Below are positions 24,894-33,673 of a stretch of 64,000 nt of DNA, one piece after another. The position numbers were made by a program, and so were the translations under genes. Positions within the stretch are counted from its first letter, which is position 1. Each line of letters begins with the position of its first letter. The notes beneath the pieces are model-generated. The model had not been told where the DNA came from and made no database searches. It saw only the letters and a list, made by a program, of their open reading frames with translations. This stretch comes from Lachnospiraceae bacterium (GTDB lineage Bacteria; Bacillota_A; Clostridia; Lachnospirales; Lachnospiraceae), in contig JAEEWS010000005.1 in the NCBI GenBank assembly GCA_016287765.1, forward strand, positions 27,593-91,592, written 5' to 3'.

Positions 24894-26150
24894 ATGGAAT
24901 TGATGATTCAAGATCCGACTTATGCAGCGAGTATGAGACTGGGAGAAGCACTGATTGACGCATGCAATAAGGGGCTAGATGGAGCTGGCGCATTTGCATT
25001 TGCAGAAGAAAACGGGATTGATCTGTTTTTGGGAGATCCAGACTTTGGTAACTACATTAAAACTCACAGCTATGAGTTGGTTGTAGGTACGGACTCCATT
25101 ACGGATCCAAAGGCTGTTTCAAGACTGAGAGCGTATTGTAAACTGTATCATAATTTGACGGTTTACGCTTATGTTCATGATTCCAAAAAATACTTGTTTC
25201 ATCCGAAGCTTACATGGTTTGAAACGAGCAGTGGTGGATTATCTATTATCGGATCAGGAAATTTGACGGAACGTGGACTGTATCATAATGTCGAAATGTA
25301 TTCCTATAATGCGCTAAGCAATACAGACTTTGCAAAGCTTAAAAGCGACTGGCAAGATTGGTTGGATTATTCAATCAATAGCAATCTTATTTTTGATATC
25401 AACGACCCGATTATTGATCTTGCTGTCAATTTGAGCGCTGCAAAAAAAATAAGATCTTTTTCGACACCAAAATCTTCGACTGGGACAACTACGGCTCCGG
25501 ATCCATCGCTTGCCGCACTATATAAAGCTCAACCCAAGACTACATCGGTACGCAAAACGGTTACAACTCCAATACCTAAAAAGGCCAAGCCGAAGAAGTC
25601 ATCTACTGTAATAGCAACACCAATCCCTACAGTGGCACCAGTAGTTGTTGCACCTACAGTTAATCCTGTTTGGACTGTATCTTCGACAGATAGAGTATTA
25701 GTAGCCGAGGTTCCGAAGGCTAGTGGCAGATGGAAACAAATAAATTTTGATAAAGCATCCTTCCAGAACTATTTTGGCGCTACGCCAGGTGGTACGGCTG
25801 GCACATACAGGATCTTATTAAAAAGTGTTGATACGGCAGGAGTATTGGGGACGACCGAACCAAGGCCGAGTGTTTCGGTTGCTAGTCACAATTGGCGTTT
25901 TGAGATAAGTGCAGCAAATGGTTTGCCTTATCCTACCGGTGGCAACAGACCATATGTTGTTTTCTCCGAGGCATCTACAAGATCGTTCATATATGAATTG
26001 CTGATGCCAGGGGATGCAAGGTACTCTGAAGTAGACAGCTATGTAAACAATTGGAAAAGAGCTAATGGCGTTACTGGCATAGCAAGATTTATCACTGATG
26101 TAAGCACCATTAAATCAAGTACTCCAAGTCTTGGGCTCTGGAAAGTATAA
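24894..26150 (+). CDS. PLD-type restriction endonuclease (putative)
   Basis: I use the ATG at 24894 because GGAGG sits eight bases before it. The N-terminal half has a phospholipase-D-like active site: H103-P-K105 in LFHPKLTWF and GSGN (120-123) followed by LTERG. This is the H-x-K...N pattern of BfiI/NgoFVII-like nucleases, which cut without metal and usually dimerise to share one site. A Pro/Thr/Ser/Lys-rich linker (about 190-265) leads to a C-terminal domain (about 270-418), probably for DNA recognition. It sits between a C protein and two DNA methyltransferases, so it is the likely endonuclease of this system. Confidence 0.72.
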   Translation: MELMIQDPTYAASMRLGEALIDACNKGLDGAGAFAFAEENGIDLFLGDPDFGNYIKTHSYELVVGTDSITDPKAVSRLRAYCKLYHNLTVYAYVHDSKKYLFHPKLTWFETSSGGLSIIGSGNLTERGLYHNVEMYSYNALSNTDFAKLKSDWQDWLDYSINSNLIFDINDPIIDLAVNLSAAKKIRSFSTPKSSTGTTTAPDPSLAALYKAQPKTTSVRKTVTTPIPKKAKPKKSSTVIATPIPTVAPVVVAPTVNPVWTVSSTDRVLVAEVPKASGRWKQINFDKASFQNYFGATPGGTAGTYRILLKSVDTAGVLGTTEPRPSVSVASHNWRFEISAANGLPYPTGGNRPYVVFSEASTRSFIYELLMPGDARYSEVDSYVNNWKRANGVTGIARFITDVSTIKSSTPSLGLWKV

Positions 26151-26152
26151 AC

Positions 26153-27487
26153 ATGGATACAAGTGTAAAAACAGTTCATTACCTTGGTAGTAAGGCTCGT
26201 ATGCTATCTCCTATTAAGCAGTATATAGATGAACTTACTAACGGAAATGGAAGAATATGCGATTTATTTTGCGGCTCTGGAGTAGTATCAGAATATTTGC
26301 TGCAACAATATGATGTATTAGCAGTTGATATTCAAAATTATTCTAAAGTGTACTGCGAAGCGCGTCTGTTGGGACTGCCAAAAGAATTTGATTATAAGGG
26401 CATTATAGCTGAAATAAAGGAATCTGAAGATAGAGGAAATAACTTACGGCTATTTAAATCTATTTTAGAGTACGAAGATGAGTGCATGAAATCACTAGTC
26501 TCCGGAAAGTTGGAACCAATATATGAGATAATTGAAAAAGGATCCTTGTATGCTTACTTGAATGATATGCCTTACAGTGAAACGGATATTTCAACCTCTC
26601 TTAAAATGGTTTTTTCCAAGATAAAAGACGACAGAGAAGTAGACCCTCAGTCTTTGGACTCAATTGTAACGCGTTATTATGGCGGATTGTACTTTTCATT
26701 TAGACAAGCTATCGATATTGATGCTATATCTTCATATGCCTTTTCGCAAGATGAAAGAGTTAGAAATGCCATTTTAGCAGCTCTTATGGGAGCAACAACT
26801 GACATAGTAAATACAATAGGTAAACAATTTGCTCAGCCTTTGAAAGTAAGGAATAAAGATGGTTCATTAAAAAAGAACCTTGCTAAAAAAATAATAGCGG
26901 ATAGATCATTAGATGTTTTTGATCGATTTGAGGAATGGATGCAATACTATGTTGAACTTCCACAAAATAAGCACAATTTTGAAATAGTTTGTGATGACTA
27001 CGTGGAAGTTCTAAAACAACTGCAACCTGGGGATGTAGAAGTAATTTATGCAGATCCCCCTTATACTCGGTATCATTATAGCCGCTATTATCATATCCTT
27101 GAGACAATTTGCTTGCATGATAATCCGCAAATATCTACCACTTTTCCCAATGGGAAGGGTGGATTAAGTAGAGCAATCTATCGTAATGATAGACATCAAT
27201 CTCCGTTTTGTATAAAGAGCAAGGCCCCCAAGGCATTTGATGATTTATTTAAGCTTGCAAATCGAGCCCAGGCTTCAGTGGTTCTTTCATATTCGCCATT
27301 TGATGCAAACAGTGGAGCTACGCCGAGATTGCTCTCAATCGAAGATATTATAGACATCGCCAAAAAGTATTACAAAGATGTGTCGGTGGTATCTCCGGGA
27401 CAGTTTATGCATAGTAGGTTTAATAAGCAAGACAATAACTATGAAATCAATTATGATGCCGAAAGGTTAATAATTTGTAGGAAGTAA
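26153..27487 (+). CDS. D12/Dam-class adenine-specific DNA methyltransferase
   Basis: The 444-residue protein starts two bases after the nuclease gene. SAM motif I is DLFCGSG (37-43), following YLGSKARML typical of D12-class enzymes. The catalytic motif DPPY is at 301-304 (YADPPYTRYHY). A target-recognition insert lies between them. It protects the recognition site of the linked endonuclease. Together with the next gene this suggests an asymmetric site needing one enzyme per strand. Confidence 0.85.
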   Translation: MDTSVKTVHYLGSKARMLSPIKQYIDELTNGNGRICDLFCGSGVVSEYLLQQYDVLAVDIQNYSKVYCEARLLGLPKEFDYKGIIAEIKESEDRGNNLRLFKSILEYEDECMKSLVSGKLEPIYEIIEKGSLYAYLNDMPYSETDISTSLKMVFSKIKDDREVDPQSLDSIVTRYYGGLYFSFRQAIDIDAISSYAFSQDERVRNAILAALMGATTDIVNTIGKQFAQPLKVRNKDGSLKKNLAKKIIADRSLDVFDRFEEWMQYYVELPQNKHNFEIVCDDYVEVLKQLQPGDVEVIYADPPYTRYHYSRYYHILETICLHDNPQISTTFPNGKGGLSRAIYRNDRHQSPFCIKSKAPKAFDDLFKLANRAQASVVLSYSPFDANSGATPRLLSIEDIIDIAKKYYKDVSVVSPGQFMHSRFNKQDNNYEINYDAERLIICRK

Positions 27488-27493
27488 CAGAAC

Positions 27494-28612
27494 GTGACAG
27501 TAAAGAAAGAAGCGTTTTTAAAACAAGAAATAGCAAATCCGCACGTAATGATTTTAGGCCCTAATGAGATCGTGTTAGATGATCTGATGGGACCTTATCG
27601 AGACAAAGTGGATTTAATATACATAGATCCTCCATACAATAGGGGAGACGATTTTAAGTATTACAAAGATAATCGTAATCATGATGAATGGCTTGATTCT
27701 ATGGAAAAAACCATCCGGAAATTAAAGGAACTGCTAAGCAATGATGGTAGTATTTGGATATCTATTGATGATGCTGAAATGGCTTATTTGAAAGTCTGCT
27801 GTGATAGTATCTTTGGTAGAAATAATTTTGTTACTACAATTGTTTGGCAAAAAAGAAATACGAGAGAAAACAGAAAAATTTTCTCTAACAATCATGAGTA
27901 TGTTTTGGTATATGCCAAAGATGTTAATAGGTTTAAAAAGAAAAGGAACCTGTTACCTGCAACAAAAGACTTGATGGATAGGTACAAAAATCCAGATAAT
28001 GATCCTCGAGGACCATGGCAATCAGTAACGCTTTCAGTACAAGCAGGACATGCAGTGGATTCTCAGTTTTACACTATTGTGTCTCCGTCTGGAAAGAAGC
28101 ACAATCCACCCAAAGGAAGATGTTGGATTTACAACGAAGATAGAATGCTTGAGGAAATAAAAAAGAATAATGTTTGGTTTGGGAGTAATGGAAGTGGTGT
28201 CCCTAGGTTAAAGAAGTTTCTTGCTGAATCAAAAACTGGAGTCGTTCCAGAGACGCTATGGGATGTTGCGTTTGCCGGGACCACTAAAGATGCTAAGCAA
28301 GAATTACTCTCATTGGACATCTATGATGAAGAAGTTTTTGATACACCTAAACCGGAGCAGCTGTTGTATAGAATAATGCAGATTGCTACGAATGAGAACG
28401 ATTTAGTGTTGGATTGTTTTTCTGGATCAGGAACTACTGTGGCTGTAGCGCATAAAATGAGAAGAAATTATATCGGAATTGATATTGATAAAAAGGTGTA
28501 TAAGTACGCTGGCGCAAGAATGAAAAAGGTATGTGCTGGAGAGAGTGGTGGAATATCTAAACTAGTGGATTGGCACGGTGGAGGAGACTTCCTTTCTTGC
28601 GAATGGAAGTAA
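27494..28612 (+). CDS. N6/N4 DNA methyltransferase (beta class)
   Basis: It starts with GTG six bases after the preceding stop. Motif order is DPPY (45-48 in IYIDPPYNRGDDF) before the SAM motif FSGSG (309-313 in LDCFSGSGTTVAVA), that is the beta arrangement of type III Mod and many type II enzymes. The region between (WQKRNTRENRKIFSNNHEYVLVYAK) is typical of this family. At 372 residues it is short for a type III Mod subunit, fitting a type II enzyme. Last gene of the restriction-modification operon. Confidence 0.85.
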   Translation: MTVKKEAFLKQEIANPHVMILGPNEIVLDDLMGPYRDKVDLIYIDPPYNRGDDFKYYKDNRNHDEWLDSMEKTIRKLKELLSNDGSIWISIDDAEMAYLKVCCDSIFGRNNFVTTIVWQKRNTRENRKIFSNNHEYVLVYAKDVNRFKKKRNLLPATKDLMDRYKNPDNDPRGPWQSVTLSVQAGHAVDSQFYTIVSPSGKKHNPPKGRCWIYNEDRMLEEIKKNNVWFGSNGSGVPRLKKFLAESKTGVVPETLWDVAFAGTTKDAKQELLSLDIYDEEVFDTPKPEQLLYRIMQIATNENDLVLDCFSGSGTTVAVAHKMRRNYIGIDIDKKVYKYAGARMKKVCAGESGGISKLVDWHGGGDFLSCEWK

Positions 28613-28656
28613 TTGGTATAGTAACATAAGATAAGCATAGCAAATAACTACGTGAG

Positions 28657-28692
28657 TAAAGGAATCGAGATATAATCGGTTCCTTTTTTTTG
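28657..28692 (+). terminator. Terminator after restriction-modification operon
   Basis: AAAGGAATCGA and TCGGTTCCTTT pair with one or two mismatches and are followed by a T-run. Confidence 0.6.
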
Positions 28693-29225
28693 TTTTCAAA
28701 AGTAAATGATTCGTAAGCGCCTAACACTATTCGCTTACTGAAAATCAGCGCAGAGCGTACCTTGATTTTTCAAGTGGCTTGTTGAGCAGACGCCAATTAG
28801 TAACGCTGCTCGACTATAAGACATTTATTATACTATCCTCAAAACGCGGATGTTTTCAATGTGCAACTAAAAATAACTTTTCTATAAAGGTAAAAACTTG
28901 AACCACTATATATGCTCATGGTTTTTGTCTCCTTTAGGCAAAAGAATGGACGAAAAAGGAGAAAAAATAAGAGAAACAAACAACCCGAGAATATCCAAAG
29001 ACGATGTTACATTAGTATTAACACCCCAAGATGTTGATAATTAATTTTATATTAAAACCAGAAATTTCAATAGTCTTATAGACATTTTTAAAAGCACAGC
29101 GTATAATCAACGCAAGATTAAAGCAGTCAGGCTAATCTGTCTCTAAAACTTCTATTTACACAGGCAATAGTTTCACATTCTACGAAGAAGTTTTCAACTT
29201 CTTTCATTCGCAAGGAGGTGCCAAA
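28693..29225. other. Intergenic stretch without a clear gene
   Basis: Only short frames are present, such as 32 codons from the ATG near 28948 (MDEKGEKIRETNNPRISKDD) without a convincing ribosome binding site, and a 29-codon minus-strand frame near 28740-28830. The stretch marks the edge of the AT-rich island. AAGGAGG before 29226 belongs to the lectin gene. Confidence 0.4.
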
Positions 29226-30602
29226 ATGAAACAAAAAAGAGTCATATTTTGTATCTTCTTAATTGTCTCAGTTTCCTTTATTCCAACGCAAAAAATCAAG
29301 GCGGCAAACCATGATTATTTGCGAACTGTGTTCGAAGGCGCGTACTATATTATTTCGCCAAAGTGCGCACCGGAAAAATGCTTAGACGTTATGGATTGGA
29401 GCACAAAAGATTCCGGAAACATCCAAATTTGGTCCATCGAAAAACGAGACGGACGATTTCAAGATAACCAGTTGTGGAGAGTCATCCTAAATAAAGATGG
29501 AACAGTTTCTTTGATGAACAGGCATTCTGGAAGGTTCCTTGACTGTTCAGGTGGAGAATCAAAAAACGGAACTAACATACAGCAATACACATCCAATGGG
29601 ACCGATAGTCAAAAATGGACTCTTGAACGTAGTGAAGATGCCTACTGGATTCTCCGTTCCGAGCTTAACCCCAACATGGTCTTGGATGTGTCTGGAGGCG
29701 CAGATGTCAATGGCACAAACGTTCAACTCTGGAGCATAAATTTGACTCCCGCTCAAGAATTCACATTTATTCGGGTTGGTGAGGCAGATGAAATCGATGA
29801 AACAATAGGCTTCGAATGTGTCTCTAAAGGACACAATGTTGAGTACTGCAAGTTTTGCGGTTCAAGATTTAGCGATCTTGATGACTTCTGCATTAAATGC
29901 CATAGTTACAGACTTCATAACATCGAAGCGCCCTATTATTTTCGCGAAATCGGCACCCCTGCTTACCATCAACAGCCAAACATCGAAAGCGAGAATGTAA
30001 TGGTCCCATATTGTGCTATGCACTACTTTACAAGAGTCCGCAATGAACACGGTGAACTTTGGTTTGGCACCCGAGATAACGCATTTATCCATTCGTCAAA
30101 TGTGGCATTTGACTTTTGCTCGAACGCCTCTATGGCACAAGATGATATTAGTAATACAGGCGTCTTATCACTAGGCGACTTTTTGACTTATTTCGTGCGG
30201 GATGGCAAATATGATGTCAAATCCTATTATAATTTAGGAAACACGACCTATAAAGTATTAATCGACAACCAACATGTCATCCAGATGTCAGGAGAAGATC
30301 TGGGAAACACTTTATATGCCTATGTAGCACAAAAAGCAGGCTTATCACTTGAACTTGCCTTGTATGGTGGAGGTTTAGAAGGACATCCCATTAAGACACT
30401 AGTCGCTGCCAGCTACGACGATTTGTCGAAGGCCGATGATATGAATGACTTAATATCAGAATGCCTTGGTTTTCAATATGCCGAAACCGGCGAATGGAAA
30501 GACACAATTCAACGTTCATTCATAATCAAACATCCGAAAGCAAAGGACATCTATGACTATCAGAAAAAAACAATTGAGCCGATATACATCGCATTTGAAT
30601 AA
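29226..30602 (+). CDS. Secreted ricin-type beta-trefoil lectin protein
   Basis: The 458-residue protein has an N-terminal signal peptide (basic start, VIFCIFLIVSVSFI core, likely cut near KAA). A ricin-B lectin trefoil (about 35-180) follows, with repeated Q-x-W units: IQIWSIE, DNQLWRV, SQKWTLE, LDVSGGADVNGTNVQLW. A four-Cys zinc ribbon (CKFCGSRFSDLDDFCIKC, about 205-222) comes next and then an unrecognised C-terminal half. It probably binds sugars outside the cell. AAGGAGG precedes the ATG. The zinc ribbon inside an exported protein is odd. Confidence 0.75.
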   Translation: MKQKRVIFCIFLIVSVSFIPTQKIKAANHDYLRTVFEGAYYIISPKCAPEKCLDVMDWSTKDSGNIQIWSIEKRDGRFQDNQLWRVILNKDGTVSLMNRHSGRFLDCSGGESKNGTNIQQYTSNGTDSQKWTLERSEDAYWILRSELNPNMVLDVSGGADVNGTNVQLWSINLTPAQEFTFIRVGEADEIDETIGFECVSKGHNVEYCKFCGSRFSDLDDFCIKCHSYRLHNIEAPYYFREIGTPAYHQQPNIESENVMVPYCAMHYFTRVRNEHGELWFGTRDNAFIHSSNVAFDFCSNASMAQDDISNTGVLSLGDFLTYFVRDGKYDVKSYYNLGNTTYKVLIDNQHVIQMSGEDLGNTLYAYVAQKAGLSLELALYGGGLEGHPIKTLVAASYDDLSKADDMNDLISECLGFQYAETGEWKDTIQRSFIIKHPKAKDIYDYQKKTIEPIYIAFE

Positions 30603-30658
30603 GGAGTAGTCGTAGGATGTCTGACAAAAATGGTTCCCAAATTCTTCATTAATTTGGT

Positions 30659-30847
30659 ATGAACAAGCTTAAACGTGACACAGTTTCGATAAACGCCAGG
30701 CTTGAGAGAAGTACCAGTGAACGTCTGGGTGCTTATTGCGAAGAATATGGTGTAACCAAAACGTTTGCGCTCGAAAAGGCTATAAATACTTATCTTGACA
30801 AGCAGATAGAAGCGCCAAAAATGTTAAAGAAATTCACAGAAGAATAG
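30659..30847 (+). CDS. Small ribbon-helix-helix DNA-binding protein
   Basis: The 62-residue protein (TVSINARLERSTSERLGAYCEEYGVTKTFALEKAINTYLDK) fits a CopG/Arc RHH fold: one strand followed by two helices. Such proteins act as antitoxins or copy-number and promoter repressors. No ribosome binding site is obvious before the ATG. No toxin gene is next to it. Confidence 0.6.
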   Translation: MNKLKRDTVSINARLERSTSERLGAYCEEYGVTKTFALEKAINTYLDKQIEAPKMLKKFTEE

Positions 30848-30849
30848 AA

Positions 30850-30885
30850 TAAAGGCTTATGGTGCTATTAGCCATAGGCCTTTTT
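30850..30885 (+). terminator. Intrinsic terminator
   Basis: AAAGGCTTATGG and CCATAGGCCTTT form a stem with one mismatch, followed by TTTTT. Confidence 0.75.
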
Positions 30886-30919
30886 CATAAGTGCCTTATC
30901 GTTGAACAGAATGTTAAAC

Positions 30920-30960
30920 TGGAGCATTATACTCTACAAAGATTGGAGTATACTGCTCCA
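30920..30960. repeat. 15-bp inverted repeat
   Basis: TGGAGCATTATACTC (30920-30934) and GAGTATACTGCTCCA (30946-30960) are complementary except for one position. No T-run follows. It may be a regulator site for the gene at 31090 or an old element end. Confidence 0.4.
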
Positions 30961-31089
30961 ACTCTATTTGCTCTCTTGACACCGCCGCCGATAAATGTTA
31001 CTCTACCCGTGTTCGTATGAACATATCTTATCATTATCCGGAGCATTTCCGCTCGCCGTTTCCCTTTTTGCCACGCCGAAGGAGGATAA

Positions 31090-31437
31090 ATGTTTACGAC
31101 CGAAGACCTTTTAGCAATGGACGACTATTTCGACTTCCTGTATGTTGACGACAGGGCAATAGAAATGAAGTCCAGAAACACGCACCACTATTGGGCGATC
31201 CTGATCGATGGCCCGAGAGCGTATCGATGCCTGCACAAACATCGCGCCGATGAACAGTATCATCCGCAGTGGGCCTTCATGACGCTGTTCGACGTTGTTC
31301 TGAGCATAGTATCTCACGACGAGTATCAGCTCCGGGGACGTAAACCTATCAAGTATGTACATCAGGCGCGTAATCTTTTTTCCGACCAACTGATAGCAAA
31401 ATATCCCCTGGAGCCGTACGAGATCGGAGAGGGCTGA
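31090..31437 (+). CDS. Hypothetical protein, 115 aa
   Basis: GAAGGAGG precedes the ATG. A soluble protein rich in aromatic residues, His and Arg (MKSRNTHHYWAILIDGPRAYRCLHKHRADEQYHPQW). Not recognised. GC-rich relative to the island upstream, resembling the plasmid backbone. Confidence 0.55.
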   Translation: MFTTEDLLAMDDYFDFLYVDDRAIEMKSRNTHHYWAILIDGPRAYRCLHKHRADEQYHPQWAFMTLFDVVLSIVSHDEYQLRGRKPIKYVHQARNLFSDQLIAKYPLEPYEIGEG

Positions 31438-31606
31438 TCAATCAAATGAAAGGGTGGTAAACAAAAAGCCTTGTATTCAGAGACAATTCAGTGCCAGTCT
31501 CCAAAGAAAAGGCTCACAGGCAACGGGGAGCTTGGCAACGTACTCATATAGTTTATCTGTTTTTGACTCGATATCCTGCATAAATCTATTATCCTTTTAT
31601 ACTGTT

Positions 31607-32791
31607 TCACGAAATTGTATCCTTGCATTGATTACATATACCAAAATTCGTTCCTTCAAAAATGCGAGCAAAACTCTTAATATTAGCCTCTTTATAACAC
31701 TTCTTGCACATGAATAATCGATCGCCATCAAGTCCGTATACAGGTTTGTCACAATTATATACTTTTAAAGCAGTATTATGTTCAAGCGCTTTCACTCGTT
31801 TCTGTATTGCAGAATTACGTTCATCTTCTTTAAGTTTTTTTTCTAAAGCTTCCCGACGTTGGATTTCCTTCTGGCGTTCAGCTTCAAGTTGCAATGCTTT
31901 CCTTCGCTCAGCATCGCGGCGTTCGGCTTCCTCTTGCTGTTTTTTCCATTGTTCAGCACGCCAGCGTTCGGCTTCTTCCCGCTGTTTCTTTTCGTTTGAA
32001 ATCCTCTCTGCAAAAGATTGTTTTTCAATGTCAAATAACTTAGATAATCTTTCTCCGCGAAAAAGGATGTCTCCATCAGCAGAGATCTTATATTCTTTTA
32101 ACATACCGTTTGCAAAAATAATCTCTTCCCACAACCCTTTAAGATTCTCTGCATAGAATAAAGCGCTTAACATTGCCTTATCATAATCTGAGTTCTCGAC
32201 CGCCAAGAGCAAACAATATCCCTGTCTGCTTTGTACTTTCATCAGCCCCTCTGGATACTGGCCATTGGTTCCTGCATTTGAAGCATCAACAATGTGAATA
32301 ATATGAATCCCTTTGGAGTTTTCATCCAAAATGGAGAGCTTTTCATCCGAAAGATTTGCCCTGTCATGGCAATAATTTATGGCTATACCTGCATTTCTTG
32401 AGATAAAAGAGAACTCATATTTCCGTGAGCTATCCGTCACCGCAGATATCGGGACCCTCAGATTCAGATCCTCAGCATGCAGGTTATCATCCAACCAACA
32501 TTTAAGAACAATTTTTGAATATATAGATATCTTGCCTTCAGTAATCAGATGGCAATTTAGAGCATTTGTCCCTTTAATTCGAAAATGTTGCGCCCGTACG
32601 TTTTTATCCCCTGCAACAAGAGTAAGGTTCGCACCACATCCGCACTCACAGAACAGCTCGTTATTTCGAGCTAAAGTCCGCAATTCCTCAACCTTATCCG
32701 GAATGTTAATCTGGCGGCCGTCAATCACGGTATATATCGATGCTATATCTATTATTTTCCCTTTATACAACGCTGCCGATCTTCGAACCAT
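31607..32791 (-). CDS. CoiA-like protein with coiled coil and zinc-finger tail
   Basis: The 394-residue protein opens with a CoiA-like region: FCECGCGANLTLVAGDKNVRAQHFRIKGTNALNCHL (about 48-85). Its paired Cys, HFR and Cys-His match the zinc-binding start of competence protein CoiA and related nucleases. A long Glu/Arg/Lys coiled coil follows (about 265-345), ending in MCKKCYKEANIKS...FGICNQCKDT, a four-Cys zinc finger. A role in DNA binding or processing is likely; nuclease residues cannot be confirmed. It follows the HTH/DUF6442 pair on the same strand after a 12-base gap. Confidence 0.6.
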   Translation of the reverse strand: MVRRSAALYKGKIIDIASIYTVIDGRQINIPDKVEELRTLARNNELFCECGCGANLTLVAGDKNVRAQHFRIKGTNALNCHLITEGKISIYSKIVLKCWLDDNLHAEDLNLRVPISAVTDSSRKYEFSFISRNAGIAINYCHDRANLSDEKLSILDENSKGIHIIHIVDASNAGTNGQYPEGLMKVQSRQGYCLLLAVENSDYDKAMLSALFYAENLKGLWEEIIFANGMLKEYKISADGDILFRGERLSKLFDIEKQSFAERISNEKKQREEAERWRAEQWKKQQEEAERRDAERRKALQLEAERQKEIQRREALEKKLKEDERNSAIQKRVKALEHNTALKVYNCDKPVYGLDGDRLFMCKKCYKEANIKSFARIFEGTNFGICNQCKDTIS

Positions 32792-32803
32792 TTTGATTCA
32801 CCT

Positions 32804-33025
32804 CTACTTATTCTCTGCTTCATAATAAAAGCAGTCTTCCCATTTACACTCAAGAGCTATACACAATAATCCCGAAAGATAAGCAGTGGGAGAGTATTGT
32901 CCGGTTTCAAGAGAACTGATCGTGTTTTGAGTGGTCCCGGCTCTCTTTGCTAATTCGGTTTGAGAATAACCTTTTTCTAATCGCAGTTCTTTTATTCGAT
33001 TCTTTAACTTTAAATGTGAATTCAT
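32804..33025 (-). CDS. XRE-family HTH regulator
   Basis: I place the start at 33025 (MNSHLKLKNRIKELR), nine bases after GGAG. LRLEKGYSQTELAKRAGTTQNTISSLETGQYSP is a textbook Cro/C1 HTH; the tail ALECKWEDCFYYE is typical of short regulators. It overlaps the membrane protein gene upstream by four bases (ATGA coupling). It likely represses the pair through the direct repeats at 33355-33397. Confidence 0.85.
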   Translation of the reverse strand: MNSHLKLKNRIKELRLEKGYSQTELAKRAGTTQNTISSLETGQYSPTAYLSGLLCIALECKWEDCFYYEAENK

Positions 33026-33342
33026 TGCATCAATGCTCCTAAATACGCGAGAATACAAAGTATCCCCACTGTAATCTCGATAATACCCAAAACAAGCTTA
33101 CGTTTGCTTTTAATTTTACGCGATTCGTAAATGTTTGCAACTGCACACATACTGAAAACGATCGCCGGCTTCCCAAAATCTGGTTGCTGCTTAAGAAACA
33201 TTTCTGCAAAAACCATTATTGCTAAAATGATCAGCCCTACAATAGTCCCATATCCAGCCGCCTTCTTTGTGATTACGGACTCATATTCACCATATTCAGG
33301 GTTTTCATTTTGAGCCATTTTTAATATTTCTTCGTTATTCAT
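33022..33342 (-). CDS. DUF6442-like small membrane protein
   Basis: The 106-residue protein has a charged N-terminus (EILKMAQNENPEYGEYESVITKKAA), three hydrophobic helices (about 32-50, 58-72, 85-104) and a short KSKRK loop. Proteins like this (DUF6442) are commonly encoded just upstream of a small XRE regulator in Firmicutes, as here. Function unknown. AAGGAGG lies before the ATG. Confidence 0.7.
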   Translation of the reverse strand: MNNEEILKMAQNENPEYGEYESVITKKAAGYGTIVGLIILAIMVFAEMFLKQQPDFGKPAIVFSMCAVANIYESRKIKSKRKLVLGIIEITVGILCILAYLGALMQ

Positions 33343-33354
33343 GTACGCCTCCTT

Positions 33355-33397
33355 ACCAAGTTATCCGATATAATTATACCAAGTTTTCCGATTATGT
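33355..33397 (-). promoter_or_regulatory. Two 20-bp direct repeats over a promoter (candidate operator)
   Basis: ACCAAGTTATCCGATATAAT and ACCAAGTTTTCCGATTATGT lie 23 bp apart. On the minus strand the first runs into TATAATTATATC, a -10-like box for the membrane protein/XRE operon. The spacing fits two repressor dimers, presumably the XRE protein. Confidence 0.6.
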
Positions 33398-33476
33398 CAA
33401 TCATTTATATTTAAACAACGAAATCTGGTCTTGCAAGGGTATTTTTTTACTTTTGAGAGGATAGCGCTATACATTT

Positions 33477-33581
33477 CTATTCGCTAAATAATAATTTTGC
33501 GAATAGCCATTGATTTCCGAGCAAAAATAGCATACAATAAGCCTGTAAATATAATAACCACACCAAAAAACGTGTGGTTAT
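33477..33581. repeat. Two inverted repeats upstream of the recombinase gene
   Basis: CTATTCGC/GCGAATAG (33477-33484 with 33499-33506) and ATAACCACAC/GTGTGGTTAT (33554-33563 with 33572-33581). The second may be a terminator-like hairpin. Both lie in the 330-bp gap before the tyrosine recombinase and could be arm-type binding sites; no core attachment site can be named. Confidence 0.35.
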
Positions 33582-33673
33582 AATTTCAGCTTTTTATACT
33601 TTTTCGCATGAATTACGCATACAGCGAATCCGAATAACCTTAAACCACGTATACACCGATTTTGAGGGAATTT

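Noticed and set aside
18882..28612. Kinase, helicase and methyltransferases as one BREX or DISARM system
   Set aside because: The hallmark BREX genes (brxC, pglZ, brxL) and DISARM genes (drmA, drmB) are missing, and the C protein with its C-boxes ties the methyltransferases to the PLD nuclease.
28720..28850. Recombinase remnant on the minus strand
   Set aside because: A 29-codon frame gives no recognisable recombinase motif; the likeness was superficial.
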